Source: JAFGUB01 sp050305515 (GTDB taxonomy: Bacteria; Campylobacterota; Campylobacteria; Campylobacterales; Sulfurimonadaceae). Taken from it: a DNA stretch of 64,000 bases. A model generated the notes under the pieces. The model was given only the letters and a program-made list of their open reading frames with translations, was not told the DNA's origin and did not search any database. The stretch's first letter is position 1. The number at the start of each line of letters is the position of its first letter. This document shows, in pieces, positions 9,111-18,263 of this stretch. Made by a program: the position numbers and the translations under genes. Location: NCBI GenBank assembly GCA_050305515.1, contig JBNLFL010000025.1, forward strand, positions 1-64,000. Direction: 5' to 3'.

Positions 9111-9557
9111 ATGAAAAAAATTCTTGTTAGCGCACTGGCCGCAGCAGCATTGAGTACAATGGCATTCGCATCGATTCAGGATCAGACAGGTTGTGGTCTG
9201 GGCTCCCAGATTATTAAAGATGACAGTTCAGCAGTGCTTCTGGCACTCCAGGCGACAACCAACGGAACATCAGGAAATCAGACTTTCGGTATCACTTCCG
9301 GTACTTCCGGTTGTAAAAAAGTCAAATTTGTCATGAACGATGCGGCTCAGGAATTTGTAGCGGGCAACATGGATCAGCTGGCTAAAGAGATTGCTATGGG
9401 TCAGGGCGAGTCCGTTGATACACTGGCAGAACTTCTTAAAGTCGAAGACAAAGCAGCTTTCGCAGCAGCACTTCAGTACAACTATAACAGCATCTACACC
9501 AGCACACAGGTTGAAATGTCAGATGTTGTCAGCAATATTTCCAACGTCGCTATCTAA
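9111..9557 (+). CDS. exported DUF3015 family protein
   Basis: The 148-residue product has a clear Sec signal peptide (MKKILVSALAAAALSTMAFA, cleavage about residue 20) and then TGCGLGS and GNQTFGITSGTSGC, the two conserved blocks of DUF3015, each with a cysteine that may pair. The function is unknown; the protein should be periplasmic or secreted. It has its own promoter and is followed by a stem-loop at 9564-9585 and then a DUF4105 gene. DUF3015 and DUF4105 genes often occur side by side in proteobacteria (known association), so they may act together at the cell envelope. Confidence 0.85.
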   Translation: MKKILVSALAAAALSTMAFASIQDQTGCGLGSQIIKDDSSAVLLALQATTNGTSGNQTFGITSGTSGCKKVKFVMNDAAQEFVAGNMDQLAKEIAMGQGESVDTLAELLKVEDKAAFAAALQYNYNSIYTSTQVEMSDVVSNISNVAI

Positions 9558-9563
9558 ACTTTT

Positions 9564-9585
9564 TTGACGGGCGATGCCCCGTCAA
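9564..9585 (+). terminator. stem-loop between DUF3015 and DUF4105 genes
   Basis: TTGACGGG at 9564-9571 pairs with CCCGTCAA at 9578-9585 (8 bp, 6-nt loop), just after the DUF3015 stop codon. The T-run TTTTT that follows starts about 10 nt later, so it may act as a weak terminator or as an attenuator that lowers DUF4105 expression. A TTG codon at 9564 in frame with DUF4105 lies in this stem, which argues against using it as the start. Confidence 0.45.
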
Positions 9586-9599
9586 ATACTTCATTTTTC

Positions 9600-11441
9600 G
9601 TGATTTTTCATCTTATTGGCATCCTATTGTTGACAACGGCTCTTGCCGCAGAGATTCTCAGCTACCATCAGCAGATTGATGATCAGATGCTCTATAAGAG
9701 TCGTGAATGGCAACTGCTTTTACATGTAAACGGTTCCCAGAGCGAAATCGACGATCCGAATTTCTTTATTGCTCCCGGCGGAAAGTCAGACCCTGCGGCG
9801 GAACTGCATGCAACGCTTGACGCATTGTATGACGACACCGTTCATGACGATAATGCCACAGCCTGCCGTTTTCCCGCACGCACGGCATGGATGAGATCGC
9901 AGCTGCATCTTGAAGGCTTGCCGGACGTTACATGTAACGGCTATGATACGCTGGTTAAAAAGATTGACCCGCGCTCGGTCACACTGGTTTTTGCCGATGC
10001 CCACATCAACTCTCCGGCATCGATGTTCGGTCATACCTTCTTGCGTATCGACTCCTCATACGAATCTAAGCTGCTTTCGCATGCCATCAATTATGCGGCT
10101 AATGCCGACGAAAAAACGGAAAATGGAGTTACCTTCGCCATCAAGGGGCTCTTTGGCGGCTATCCGGGAATCTATTCACTGCTTCCCTACTACGAAAAAC
10201 TCTCAGAGTATAAAAATACGGAGCAGCGTGATATCTGGGAATACGAACTCAATTTGAATGAAGCTGAAGTCCGTCGCATGGTCGCCCATATCTGGGAGTT
10301 GCATCGCAGCTACTCCTGGTACTATTTTTTTGATGAGAACTGCTCGTATCACATGCTTTGGCTGCTGGAGGTGGCACGTCCGAGCGTGCATCTGAGAGAG
10401 CATTTTTGGTATCAGGTGATTCCGCCCGAAACCGTTATGGCGGTAGAAGCCGAAGGTTTGCTCCAAAAACGCACTTTCCGTCCCTCCAAACGTTCATTGC
10501 TGCTTGCTTACGAAGGCATCTTGAGTGCGCATGAACGCGATCTGGCGAAACAGCTTGCGATGGGAGTGACAGCACCGTCGGCACTGAGTGAAAACGGGAC
10601 GTCAGATACGATACGGCATCAGCGGATTTTGGAAGCGGCAGCCGAATTGTGTGAATACTACTACATTGAAAACCGTTTGCCCCGATCGGAATATCTGAGT
10701 ACATTTCAGGCTCTTCTCAAGGCCCGCGCCGCACTCGGACACTCAGAGCCCATGGTGGTTACACCGCCTGTGAATCCGGATCAGGCACACGGATCGGCAC
10801 GTCTTCGCTATCAACTTGGCGTGCGTGATGGCGATATCAGCCATTATCTGGGCATACGTGCTTCCTATCATGCACTCGGAGAGAGTGACAACGGATTACT
10901 GCGGGGAACCCAGATTGAATTTTTCAATCTGCTGCTACGCTACTCGGATACGCCGTATCATGGAGAACTTGACACAACAACAGTTGAACTTGAAACGCTG
11001 GATATCATCACATTGGGGTCATACGCCGAGCAGAGCAGCTTTTTTCAACCTTTTTCATGGCGCATGCGCTTGGGCTGGAACCGCGAATCGCCCGATGCCT
11101 ATGCACGGTTTGGGGCAACGATCGGCGCCGGGGCCACATGGGGCGGCGCTTTAGGCTATTTTTATCTTATGGCAGACCCTTTTGCGTATTATGACGATGC
11201 CGAAGCGCTTTTTGGAATTGCTCCTGCTCTTGGCGGCATGCTGTATGAAGGGCGGATGCTGCAGACGCATTTTGAGTATCGATACCGGTTCTATCATGAC
11301 GGAAGCCGTCAGCATATCGGGCAGATAAAAGAGTTGTGGCAGCCGCTTCAAAATCTCGGTATCAGCCTTGAGTACGAATATATCGGACGCAGCGGAAATG
11401 ATGAAAAGCGTTTTAAAGCAGGGATTGATTATTATTTCTAG
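9600..11441 (+). CDS. DUF4105 domain outer envelope protein
   Basis: About 613 residues from the GTG at 9600. An in-frame TTG at 9564 would extend it but lies inside a stem-loop. The N-terminus reads as a signal peptide (IFHLIGILLLTTALAA). The DUF4105 domain is recognised by the block SPASMFGHTFLRID, the following GGYPGIYSLLPYYEKL region and the ENCSYHMLWLLE segment, which contain conserved His and Cys residues. The C-terminal third has alternating aromatic/hydrophobic strands ending in YYF, consistent with outer-membrane beta structure. The function is unknown. It is paired with the DUF3015 gene upstream. Two TTACATGTAA copies are inside (9720, 9928), in two different frames. Confidence 0.8.
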   Translation: MIFHLIGILLLTTALAAEILSYHQQIDDQMLYKSREWQLLLHVNGSQSEIDDPNFFIAPGGKSDPAAELHATLDALYDDTVHDDNATACRFPARTAWMRSQLHLEGLPDVTCNGYDTLVKKIDPRSVTLVFADAHINSPASMFGHTFLRIDSSYESKLLSHAINYAANADEKTENGVTFAIKGLFGGYPGIYSLLPYYEKLSEYKNTEQRDIWEYELNLNEAEVRRMVAHIWELHRSYSWYYFFDENCSYHMLWLLEVARPSVHLREHFWYQVIPPETVMAVEAEGLLQKRTFRPSKRSLLLAYEGILSAHERDLAKQLAMGVTAPSALSENGTSDTIRHQRILEAAAELCEYYYIENRLPRSEYLSTFQALLKARAALGHSEPMVVTPPVNPDQAHGSARLRYQLGVRDGDISHYLGIRASYHALGESDNGLLRGTQIEFFNLLLRYSDTPYHGELDTTTVELETLDIITLGSYAEQSSFFQPFSWRMRLGWNRESPDAYARFGATIGAGATWGGALGYFYLMADPFAYYDDAEALFGIAPALGGMLYEGRMLQTHFEYRYRFYHDGSRQHIGQIKELWQPLQNLGISLEYEYIGRSGNDEKRFKAGIDYYF

Positions 11442-11468
11442 CGTACACTCTCAAAAAAGGCAGCGCAT

Positions 11469-12461
11469 ATGTACCTTCGTGACATTCGGTTTTCTCTCTG
11501 GGCCGATTTTATTGAACGTGATTTTCTGGAAACCGGTTTTAAAGAGCTTATCGCTTCGGGCGTTATTAACGGCGCAACGTCGAATCCGGCTATTTTCAAA
11601 AGTGCCATTTTAAGTTCCAAGGCATACGCTGCCCAGCTCGAATCCCTTCGCGGACATGAGCCCAAAGCGCGTTATGAAGCACTGGCTATTACGGATATTC
11701 AAAAGGCTGCGGACATACTGCGTCCGTTGTATGATGCAAAAGATGACGGCTATGTCAGTATTGAAGTCGATCCCTATCTGTGTCATGACGCGGAAGCGAC
11801 AATTGCCGAAGGAAAGCGGTTGCATGCCCAGATCGGACGCCCCAATGTCATGATCAAGGTTCCGGCAACATCTGCGGGCTACAAGGCGATGAGCGCACTG
11901 GTCGCAGAGGGCATCGCCGTGAATGCGACCCTGGTCTTTTCAAAAGAACAGGCAGCTTCGTGTGCGCGTGCATTTGAAAAAGGGTTACTTACATGTAATG
12001 AACCGGTTGACACGGTGATCAGCGTTTTTGTCAGCCGACTTGACCGTGCTATTGATGCGACACTCGAACGCGAGGGTGTTCCTGTTGCACTGAGCGGTAT
12101 CTACAACGCGGCTGCGATCTATGACGTGATCACATCAATGCAGATTCCCGGATGCCGTACGCTTTTTGCCAGTACCGGAGTCAAAGGCGATGGTTTGCGC
12201 GCTTCGTACTATGTGGATGAGCTGCTCGCACCCAACAGTGTCAACACGGCACCCATCGCAACGATTGACGCTTTTGTCAAAGCACAGCAGCGCCACGCCA
12301 AACTGCCTCTGGATCCTGAAGTGATTGAAGCGCATTTTGCGGATGTCGCTGCCGCCGGCATCGATCTTGAATCGGTGATGGCACAATTGATGGAAGAGGG
12401 CCTTGACGCCTTTAAAGTTGCATTCGGCGAAATCCTCGATGCCCTAAAGGAGAACGTATGA
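11469..12461 (+). CDS. tal: transaldolase
   Basis: Transaldolase moves a dihydroxyacetone unit between sedoheptulose 7-phosphate and glyceraldehyde 3-phosphate in the pentose phosphate pathway. The 330-residue protein has NGATSNPAIF near the N-terminus and the active-site strand MIKVPAT, whose lysine forms the Schiff base, followed by GIAVNATLVFS. This is the longer classical-like form rather than the ~215-residue TalC type. Its stop overlaps the pilT start by 4 bp. One TTACATGTAA copy (11989) is read as Thr-Cys-Asn. Confidence 0.94.
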   Translation: MYLRDIRFSLWADFIERDFLETGFKELIASGVINGATSNPAIFKSAILSSKAYAAQLESLRGHEPKARYEALAITDIQKAADILRPLYDAKDDGYVSIEVDPYLCHDAEATIAEGKRLHAQIGRPNVMIKVPATSAGYKAMSALVAEGIAVNATLVFSKEQAASCARAFEKGLLTCNEPVDTVISVFVSRLDRAIDATLEREGVPVALSGIYNAAAIYDVITSMQIPGCRTLFASTGVKGDGLRASYYVDELLAPNSVNTAPIATIDAFVKAQQRHAKLPLDPEVIEAHFADVAAAGIDLESVMAQLMEEGLDAFKVAFGEILDALKENV

Positions 12462-13657
12462 ATCCGGATTTTCATGTTGACGTCGAATCGCTGACGTTCG
12501 AGACGCTTAAAAAAGTTCGCGGATATCTGCAGCGCATGGTACAAAGCGGTGGCAGTGACCTGCATATCAAAGCCAATTCAGTCGTCCGCGCCCGGGTCAA
12601 TGGCGAGATCGTTCCGATTTCAGGTGAGATCTTCTCCAAAGAGGATGCCATTACCTTTGCAAAAGAACTGCTGCGCCACCGCTTTGCAGAATTTGTTGAG
12701 AAAAAAGAGCTCGACCTTACCTATCCGTTTGATGAAAACACCCGTTTTCGTGTCAATATCTTTTTTCAGATGGAAGGGGTCTCGGCCGTATTCAGGGTGA
12801 TTCCAATCAACATTCTTTCCATTGAGGAGTTGGGTCTTCCTTCGGTGGTTCACAAGTTTACTCAGGCTGAACGCGGACTGGTTCTGGTAACGGGTGTCAC
12901 GGGAAGCGGTAAATCAACAACGCTTGCTGCACTGATCAACGAGATCAACTGGAAGCGCCGCCGCCATATTATTACAATCGAAGACCCAATTGAGTTTGTT
13001 CACAAAGACCGCAAATGTATTGTCAACCAGCGCAGTATCGGTCAGGACAGTCTGAGTTTCGGCAATGCGCTGCGTGCCTCGTTGCGTGAAGACCCGGATA
13101 TCATCCTGGTCGGGGAGATGCGGGACCTTGAAACCATTGAAATTGCCTTGCATGCGGCAGACACGGGGCATCTGGTTTTCTCGACGCTGCATACGCTTGA
13201 TGCCAAAGAGACCATCAACCGTATCATTTCTACCTTTCCCACGGCAGAGCAGAATCGTATCCGGATTACACTTGCCTCCGTACTTCAGGGGGTCATTTCC
13301 CAGCGCCTCATTCCGACAGTTGACAATAAACGTACCGCAGCTCTGGAAGTTCTTGTCAAAACGGCCCGGGTATCGCAGTTGATTATGGACAACCGTGACG
13401 TGGAGATTCGCGATGCAATCGAAGAGGGTAAAGAGATTTACGGTTCGCAAAGTTTCGATCAGGCTATATTGGATCTTTACAATGCAGGACGTATCTCGGA
13501 AGATAAAGCACTTGAATATGCAACGTCGGCGTCAGATCTTAAACTCCGTATGGAAGGGCTCAATACCCGTAACAAAAGTGCGAGACCGAGTGATGAGGAT
13601 GAACGTGAAGTACGCCGTTTTTCTGATGAAGAGATCTTTACCTTAAAGAGAGATTAA
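12458..13657 (+). CDS. pilT: PilT-type twitching motility ATPase
   Basis: PilT is the hexameric ATPase that powers type IV pilus retraction. The 399-residue protein has the PilT N-terminal PAS-like fold (SGGSDLHIKANS), Walker A GVTGSGKST at about 146-154, an Asp box and Walker B ILVGEMRD near 216, and the His box GHLVFSTLHT, so the catalytic parts look intact. It is about 40-50 residues longer than typical PilT, with a charged C-terminal tail. AAGGAG precedes the ATG, which overlaps the tal stop. No other pilus gene is in the window, so its partners must lie elsewhere; a related secretion or uptake role is possible. Confidence 0.88.
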   Translation: MNPDFHVDVESLTFETLKKVRGYLQRMVQSGGSDLHIKANSVVRARVNGEIVPISGEIFSKEDAITFAKELLRHRFAEFVEKKELDLTYPFDENTRFRVNIFFQMEGVSAVFRVIPINILSIEELGLPSVVHKFTQAERGLVLVTGVTGSGKSTTLAALINEINWKRRRHIITIEDPIEFVHKDRKCIVNQRSIGQDSLSFGNALRASLREDPDIILVGEMRDLETIEIALHAADTGHLVFSTLHTLDAKETINRIISTFPTAEQNRIRITLASVLQGVISQRLIPTVDNKRTAALEVLVKTARVSQLIMDNRDVEIRDAIEEGKEIYGSQSFDQAILDLYNAGRISEDKALEYATSASDLKLRMEGLNTRNKSARPSDEDEREVRRFSDEEIFTLKRD

Positions 13658-13703
13658 TATTAGTTTAGATACCATTTCGCTCATTTTTTGAAAAAGGACT
13701 TCT

Positions 13704-14240
13704 ATGCTAGAAGGAATCGTTAGAGAGAGTACTGGCAAGCGTTCCGTCAAGGCGCTGCGCCGAGATGGTTATCTAATTGCAAACATTTACGGAAAAGGGC
13801 TTGAAAACCTTAATGCCGCATTCAAAATGAATGAGTATATCCGTACCGTTCGCAATAAATCGACCTTGGCATTCCCTGTCAAAGTGGGCGATCAGGAGCT
13901 GAACGTTGTTGTTCAGGCGTATGAAACCCACCCGGTATCAGGAAACCTGCTTCACGTTGACCTGATGGTAGCCCAGCCAGGCCTCGTAACACATTACAAT
14001 GTTCCGGTAGAGCCACACGGTTCACCACTCGGTCTGAAAAACAAAGGGATGCTTTATATTGCCAAAAAACGCCTTCGCGTGAAAGCGGCAATTGAAAACA
14101 TTCCAACCTCTATCAAAGTTGATGTGGCACCGCTTGATCTGGGTGACTCCATTTTGGTACGTGACCTTGCCAATATTGCCAACGTCACATTTACTGACGC
14201 TGACCGCGTTTCTGTTCTCAGTATCATCAAAGCGAAATAA
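13704..14240 (+). CDS. rplY: 50S ribosomal protein L25, CTC form
   Basis: The 178-residue protein has the N-terminal L25 5S-rRNA-binding domain (about 1-90, starting MLEGIVRESTGKRSVKALR) followed by the TL5/CTC C-terminal beta domain, including the VPVEPHGSPLG segment. It binds 5S rRNA in the large subunit. A strong AAAAGGA site precedes the ATG. It lies 2 bp upstream of pth, a pairing common in bacteria that links two translation-related genes. Confidence 0.95.
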   Translation: MLEGIVRESTGKRSVKALRRDGYLIANIYGKGLENLNAAFKMNEYIRTVRNKSTLAFPVKVGDQELNVVVQAYETHPVSGNLLHVDLMVAQPGLVTHYNVPVEPHGSPLGLKNKGMLYIAKKRLRVKAAIENIPTSIKVDVAPLDLGDSILVRDLANIANVTFTDADRVSVLSIIKAK

Positions 14241-14242
14241 TC

Positions 14243-14800
14243 GTGCTGGTCGTCGGTCTGGGCAATCCTGGAGCGACGTACGCCGCGACCCGGCACAATG
14301 TCGGGTTTATGGTTATTGACGAACTTCTTAAACGTCACAGTAATGAAGTAATTTCGAAGAGCTCCTTTGAAGGCGAGCTTTACAAAATCGCTTCCCATTT
14401 CTTTCTCAAGCCTTCCACATATATGAATCTTTCCGGACGTTCCATCGCTGCGGTAAAGAATTTTTACAAAATCGATGAGGTTGTTGTTGTCCATGATGAT
14501 CTGGATCTGCCGTTTGGCGCACTGCGTTTCAAGCACGGCGGCGGCCACGGCGGGCACAACGGTCTCAAATCTGCCGACGCGATGATCAGTCAAGCGTACC
14601 TGCGCGTGCGTATGGGTATCGGCAAGCCGCAGCACAAGGGCGAAGTCGCTTCGTATGTCCTCAGTCCCTTCAATGCGGATGAGTCCAAATTACTTGATGC
14701 GTGGATCCAGCATACTGCAGATGCTATCGAAAGACTTCTCAATCGTCCCTGGGAAGAGGTGGCGTCTCAGTTCTCCATCAAAGCTTCTGCGATACAATAA
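14243..14800 (+). CDS. pth: peptidyl-tRNA hydrolase
   Basis: Pth releases tRNA from peptidyl-tRNAs that drop off ribosomes. The 185-residue protein shows GLGNPGATYAATRHNVGF with the catalytic His, FLKPSTYMNLSG, the VVHDDLDLPFG segment with the catalytic Asp, and KHGGGHGGHNGLKS, all family hallmarks. The start is GTG at 14243, two bases after the rplY stop. A TTACATGTAA copy lies just past its stop codon. Confidence 0.96.
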   Translation: MLVVGLGNPGATYAATRHNVGFMVIDELLKRHSNEVISKSSFEGELYKIASHFFLKPSTYMNLSGRSIAAVKNFYKIDEVVVVHDDLDLPFGALRFKHGGGHGGHNGLKSADAMISQAYLRVRMGIGKPQHKGEVASYVLSPFNADESKLLDAWIQHTADAIERLLNRPWEEVASQFSIKASAIQ

Positions 14801-14830
14801 GCCTTACATGTAATCTTGAGAAGGCATGCG

Positions 14831-15907
14831 ATGCTCTTTTTCCGCTATATCGTCTGGCATTATCTCAAATATTTTTTCATCATTCTTTTCGCGCTGGTCT
14901 TTTTTATGGTGGGTTTCGATTTTATGCAGGTAGCCAAAGACCTCCCTGACTCGGCGAACCTCATTTTGATCTATGTAACCTTCAAATCGTTTTTTGCCAT
15001 CGATATGATGCTGCCGCTTTCTCTTGTATTTGGCATGATTGCCACAAAAATTCATCTCATCCGCACTAATGCCCTGGTCGCATTTTATGCGCTAGGTTAT
15101 TCAAAAACCGATGTTCTGAAACCTTTTGTTATCGTTTCGGGCGCAGTGATTGCCGTGTATATCGCACTCCACACGACCTCTTTCGCCCGTGCGGACGAAT
15201 TTTCGAACAATATCCGTTCTTCATCGCAATTTCTTAAACCGACAAGCCAGCTCTTCTTTACCTACAAGGGTCAGTATATCTATTTCGGTCGTCTTGACCC
15301 GCTTCAGGAACGTGCTGAAGACATACGGATATTTACGGTATCCGGGCATGAACTAAAATCGGCAGTGATCGCAGATGAAGCGTTATATCGTGATGATTAC
15401 TGGCAGATTGCACATGCGAAGAAGATAACACGGCCAGAGCATCTCTCCATTGACGGCGAAGGTATTCATATTACGCAGGAAAAAGATCTGAAATTACTTA
15501 AGGATTTCCGTCCGAAAATACTGGATCAGGTCTACGAGGGAAAAGTCAATTTCACTATTCTCGATGCCATTGATGCGATGGCACTGCTTCAGGATCAGAA
15601 CGTCAATATCGATAAAATCAAAAGCGCACTCTACCGGATGTTCATTCATCCGTTTTTTGTTCCTGCACTCATTATCATCCTCTTCTTTTTTGTACCGATA
15701 AGTTCCCGTTTCCTGAATCTTTCGCTCTTTAGTTTCGGTGCGATTCTCGCCACACTGATGGTTTGGGCAATCCTTTTTATGCTGATGGAACTAGCCAATA
15801 CAAAAACCATTTCAAGTGAAGCCGGCATTGTGTCTCCAGTCGTGCTGCTCTTTCTGTTCTCGGCGCTAATCTGGCATAAAAACCGTCAGCTCACACAGCG
15901 TGCCTGA
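14831..15907 (+). CDS. lptG: LptF/LptG family permease (lipopolysaccharide export)
   Basis: LptG is an inner-membrane subunit of the LptB2FG transporter that extracts lipopolysaccharide. The ~358-residue protein has the family topology: three membrane segments in the first ~110 residues, a periplasmic beta-jellyroll domain of ~150 residues, and three more membrane segments at the end. The ATG at 14831 is chosen because GAGAAGG (14818-14824) is correctly spaced. An in-frame TTG at 14816 overlaps that site. LptF is the alternative assignment; no second family member is in view. A TTACATGTAA copy lies in the leader at 14804. Confidence 0.82.
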   Translation: MLFFRYIVWHYLKYFFIILFALVFFMVGFDFMQVAKDLPDSANLILIYVTFKSFFAIDMMLPLSLVFGMIATKIHLIRTNALVAFYALGYSKTDVLKPFVIVSGAVIAVYIALHTTSFARADEFSNNIRSSSQFLKPTSQLFFTYKGQYIYFGRLDPLQERAEDIRIFTVSGHELKSAVIADEALYRDDYWQIAHAKKITRPEHLSIDGEGIHITQEKDLKLLKDFRPKILDQVYEGKVNFTILDAIDAMALLQDQNVNIDKIKSALYRMFIHPFFVPALIIILFFFVPISSRFLNLSLFSFGAILATLMVWAILFMLMELANTKTISSEAGIVSPVVLLFLFSALIWHKNRQLTQRA

Positions 15908-15918
15908 GCGGTTACATC

Positions 15919-15950
15919 ATAGAATAAGCGGCTTTTGGATAGAATAAGCG
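15919..15950 (+). repeat. 12-bp direct repeat containing two -10-like boxes before lysA
   Basis: ATAGAATAAGCG occurs at 15919-15930 and again at 15939-15950, a 20-bp period (about two helical turns). Each copy contains TAGAAT, so these could be tandem -10 elements or two sites for a regulator on one DNA face. It is not found elsewhere in the window. Confidence 0.5.
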
Positions 15951-15972
15951 ATTATCGAAACGAGGAGTGTGG

Positions 15973-17181
15973 GTGATCGATTTTCAGGCATTGGCAAAGG
16001 AGTATCAGACGCCGTTGTACGTCTATGATTTTGATTATATGAGTGCGCAGTTTGAAGCACTGAAAGAGGCTTTTCGAGGCCGTAAATCAATGTTGGCTTA
16101 TGCCGTAAAAGCCAACTCCAATCTCAGCGTCGTGCGCCATTTTGCGCAGATGGGTTCTGGTGCGGATTGTGTCTCTATCGGAGAGGTGCGCCGCGCACTG
16201 ATGTGCGGAGTTCCGAAATACCGCGTTATTTTCAGCGGAGTCGGAAAGCGTGATGAAGAGATCCGTGAAGCGTTGGAGTCGGATATCCTGTATATCAACG
16301 TTGAAAGCGATGCGGAACTCGGTCGCGTGGAACTGATTGCAGCCGAGTTGGGGCTTGCGGCGCGCATCAGCATCCGGGTCAACCCCAACATCGATCCTAA
16401 AACGCATCCTTACATCTCGACCGGTCTGCATGCCAATAAATTCGGGGTGGATCTTGATACCGCCAAACGGATGTACATCCGAGCCAAAAACTCGCAGCAC
16501 CTTGATCCGATCGGCATTCATTTTCATATCGGCAGCCAGCTGACCGAGCTTGATCCGATCCGTGAGTCTGCCGAAATTGTTGCCGATCTGGTACGTTCGC
16601 TTGCCGCACTGAAAATCGAGTTGAAATTTTTTGATATCGGCGGCGGCTTGGGTATTCGCTACAAAAACGAAACGACCATCAAGCCGTATGATTACGCACA
16701 GGCCATACTCTCGACGCTCACGGGCATGGACATGACAGTCGTCTGTGAACCCGGACGTTTCCTGACTGCCAATGCCGGTTATTTTGTAACCCGCGTGTTG
16801 TACGAAAAACGTAATGGCAACAAACGTTTCGTGGTCGTTGACGGTGCCATGAACGACCTGATACGTCCGAGCCTTTACAATGCGTATCATCATGTTTCGG
16901 TTCCGGGCAAGTCAGGTGAAACCTCTCCGGCAGATATTGTCGGACCGGTATGCGAAAGCGGTGACTTCCTTGCCAAGGATTATCCGCTTCCGATGCTTGA
17001 ACATAATGACATTCTTGTACTTGAAAGTGCCGGGGCCTACGGCTTCGGTATGGGAAGTAACTATAACAGTCGCGGACGTGCGGCAGAGGTGGCACTCAGC
17101 GGCGGGAAAATCCGTTTGATCCGCCGCCGTGAGAGTTTTGACGAGATTATCGCCAATGAAAAAGAGTATCTGGAGTCGTGA
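15973..17181 (+). CDS. lysA: diaminopimelate decarboxylase
   Basis: LysA decarboxylates meso-diaminopimelate to L-lysine using PLP. From the GTG at 15973 the protein has ~402 residues, with Lys46 in YAVKANSN as the Schiff-base lysine, the HIGSQ substrate-binding segment, the phosphate-binding DIGGGLGI, CESGD with the active-site cysteine contributed across the dimer, and GAYGFGMGSNYN. The GTG at 15973 fits the GAGGAG site at about 15962-15967; another GTG at 15967 would lie inside that site. Its stop overlaps the start of pheA (TGATG). Confidence 0.96.
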   Translation: MIDFQALAKEYQTPLYVYDFDYMSAQFEALKEAFRGRKSMLAYAVKANSNLSVVRHFAQMGSGADCVSIGEVRRALMCGVPKYRVIFSGVGKRDEEIREALESDILYINVESDAELGRVELIAAELGLAARISIRVNPNIDPKTHPYISTGLHANKFGVDLDTAKRMYIRAKNSQHLDPIGIHFHIGSQLTELDPIRESAEIVADLVRSLAALKIELKFFDIGGGLGIRYKNETTIKPYDYAQAILSTLTGMDMTVVCEPGRFLTANAGYFVTRVLYEKRNGNKRFVVVDGAMNDLIRPSLYNAYHHVSVPGKSGETSPADIVGPVCESGDFLAKDYPLPMLEHNDILVLESAGAYGFGMGSNYNSRGRAAEVALSGGKIRLIRRRESFDEIIANEKEYLES

Positions 17182-18263
17182 TGAATACGCTTGAAGAGTG
17201 CCGTAATGCTATTGATGCAATCGATGATCAGATACTTGTATTGCTTAACGACCGGATGCGTATCGTTGAGCGTGTCGGTGAAATCAAGCATGCAACGGGC
17301 GGTGCCGTGTATCGTCCGGAACGTGAAAAAGCTATTATTGACCGTTTGAGTTCGCTGAGCCAGACAGGCCCGCTCAACCGGGCTGCCGTCGAAGCGATTT
17401 TTCTGGAGATATTTGCTGTTGCCAGAAATCTTGAATTGCCGGAACGGATTGCTTATCTGGGGCCCGAGGGCAGTTTTACCCATCAGGCGGCAGAGTCGCG
17501 TTTTGGTGCCATGAGCGATTACCTTTCACTCGGTTCGATCAGTGCGGTGTTTAAAACCATTGAGGCAGGCCGGGCGAAGTTTGGTGTGGTTCCGATTGAA
17601 AACAGTCGTGACGGCGTTGTCGGCGAAACTCTGGATCTGCTGGCAGATTCGTCAATGAAAATCGTTTCCGAACTCTATATGCCGATCCATATGTCTTTCA
17701 CGACCAAGGCGCGCCGTCTGAGTGATATCAAGCGTATCTATTCAAAGGACAAAGGTTTCGGCCAGTGCCGGGAGTTTTTGAGTGAACATGGTCTGGATAT
17801 CATTGAACATATACCTGTCGAGTCAACTGCGAAAGCGGCAATTATGGCCTCCGAAGACCCATCGGCCGCAGCCATCTGTTCGCATATTGCCGCAAAACTC
17901 TACGGGGTGCCAAGCCTTTTCGAGAATATAGAGGACATTCATAACAATCATACCCGTTTCGTCATTTTGAGTGATTTTGAAAATGTTCCGAGCGGCGATG
18001 ACAAGACATCGATTCTGGTTCGTCTCAAGGACGCTCAGAAACCGGGTGCCCTGGCGCATTTTTTGCAGGATTTTGATGAAGGGAAAGTGAACCTGAGTAA
18101 GATAGAAAGCCGTCCTTCACGAGATGACAAGAGTTTTGGATATTGGTTTTTTATTGACTTTTACGGTCATATTGAAGATCATGCAGTACAGAACGTTCTG
18201 CGTAAACACACCGATGAAATCACATGGCTCGGAAGCTATGTAAAGGGAGAACATGCAATTTAA
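17181..18263 (+). CDS. pheA: bifunctional chorismate mutase / prephenate dehydratase
   Basis: This enzyme converts chorismate to prephenate and then phenylpyruvate for phenylalanine synthesis. Domains run in order: AroQ-type chorismate mutase (about 1-85, with VYRPEREKAII), prephenate dehydratase (about 90-270, with GPEGSFTHQAA and the PIENSRDGVVGETLDLL block) and a C-terminal ACT domain (about 280-355, with ESRPSR, the phenylalanine-binding segment). Feedback inhibition by phenylalanine is therefore expected. The ATG at 17181 overlaps the lysA stop by one base, and its 3' end overlaps hisC by 11 bp. Confidence 0.96.
   Translation: MNTLEECRNAIDAIDDQILVLLNDRMRIVERVGEIKHATGGAVYRPEREKAIIDRLSSLSQTGPLNRAAVEAIFLEIFAVARNLELPERIAYLGPEGSFTHQAAESRFGAMSDYLSLGSISAVFKTIEAGRAKFGVVPIENSRDGVVGETLDLLADSSMKIVSELYMPIHMSFTTKARRLSDIKRIYSKDKGFGQCREFLSEHGLDIIEHIPVESTAKAAIMASEDPSAAAICSHIAAKLYGVPSLFENIEDIHNNHTRFVILSDFENVPSGDDKTSILVRLKDAQKPGALAHFLQDFDEGKVNLSKIESRPSRDDKSFGYWFFIDFYGHIEDHAVQNVLRKHTDEITWLGSYVKGEHAI

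Noticed and set aside
9564..9599. Upstream TTG start for the DUF4105 gene
   Set aside because: The codon lies in a stem-loop after the DUF3015 gene, and the GTG at 9600 leaves a normal signal peptide.
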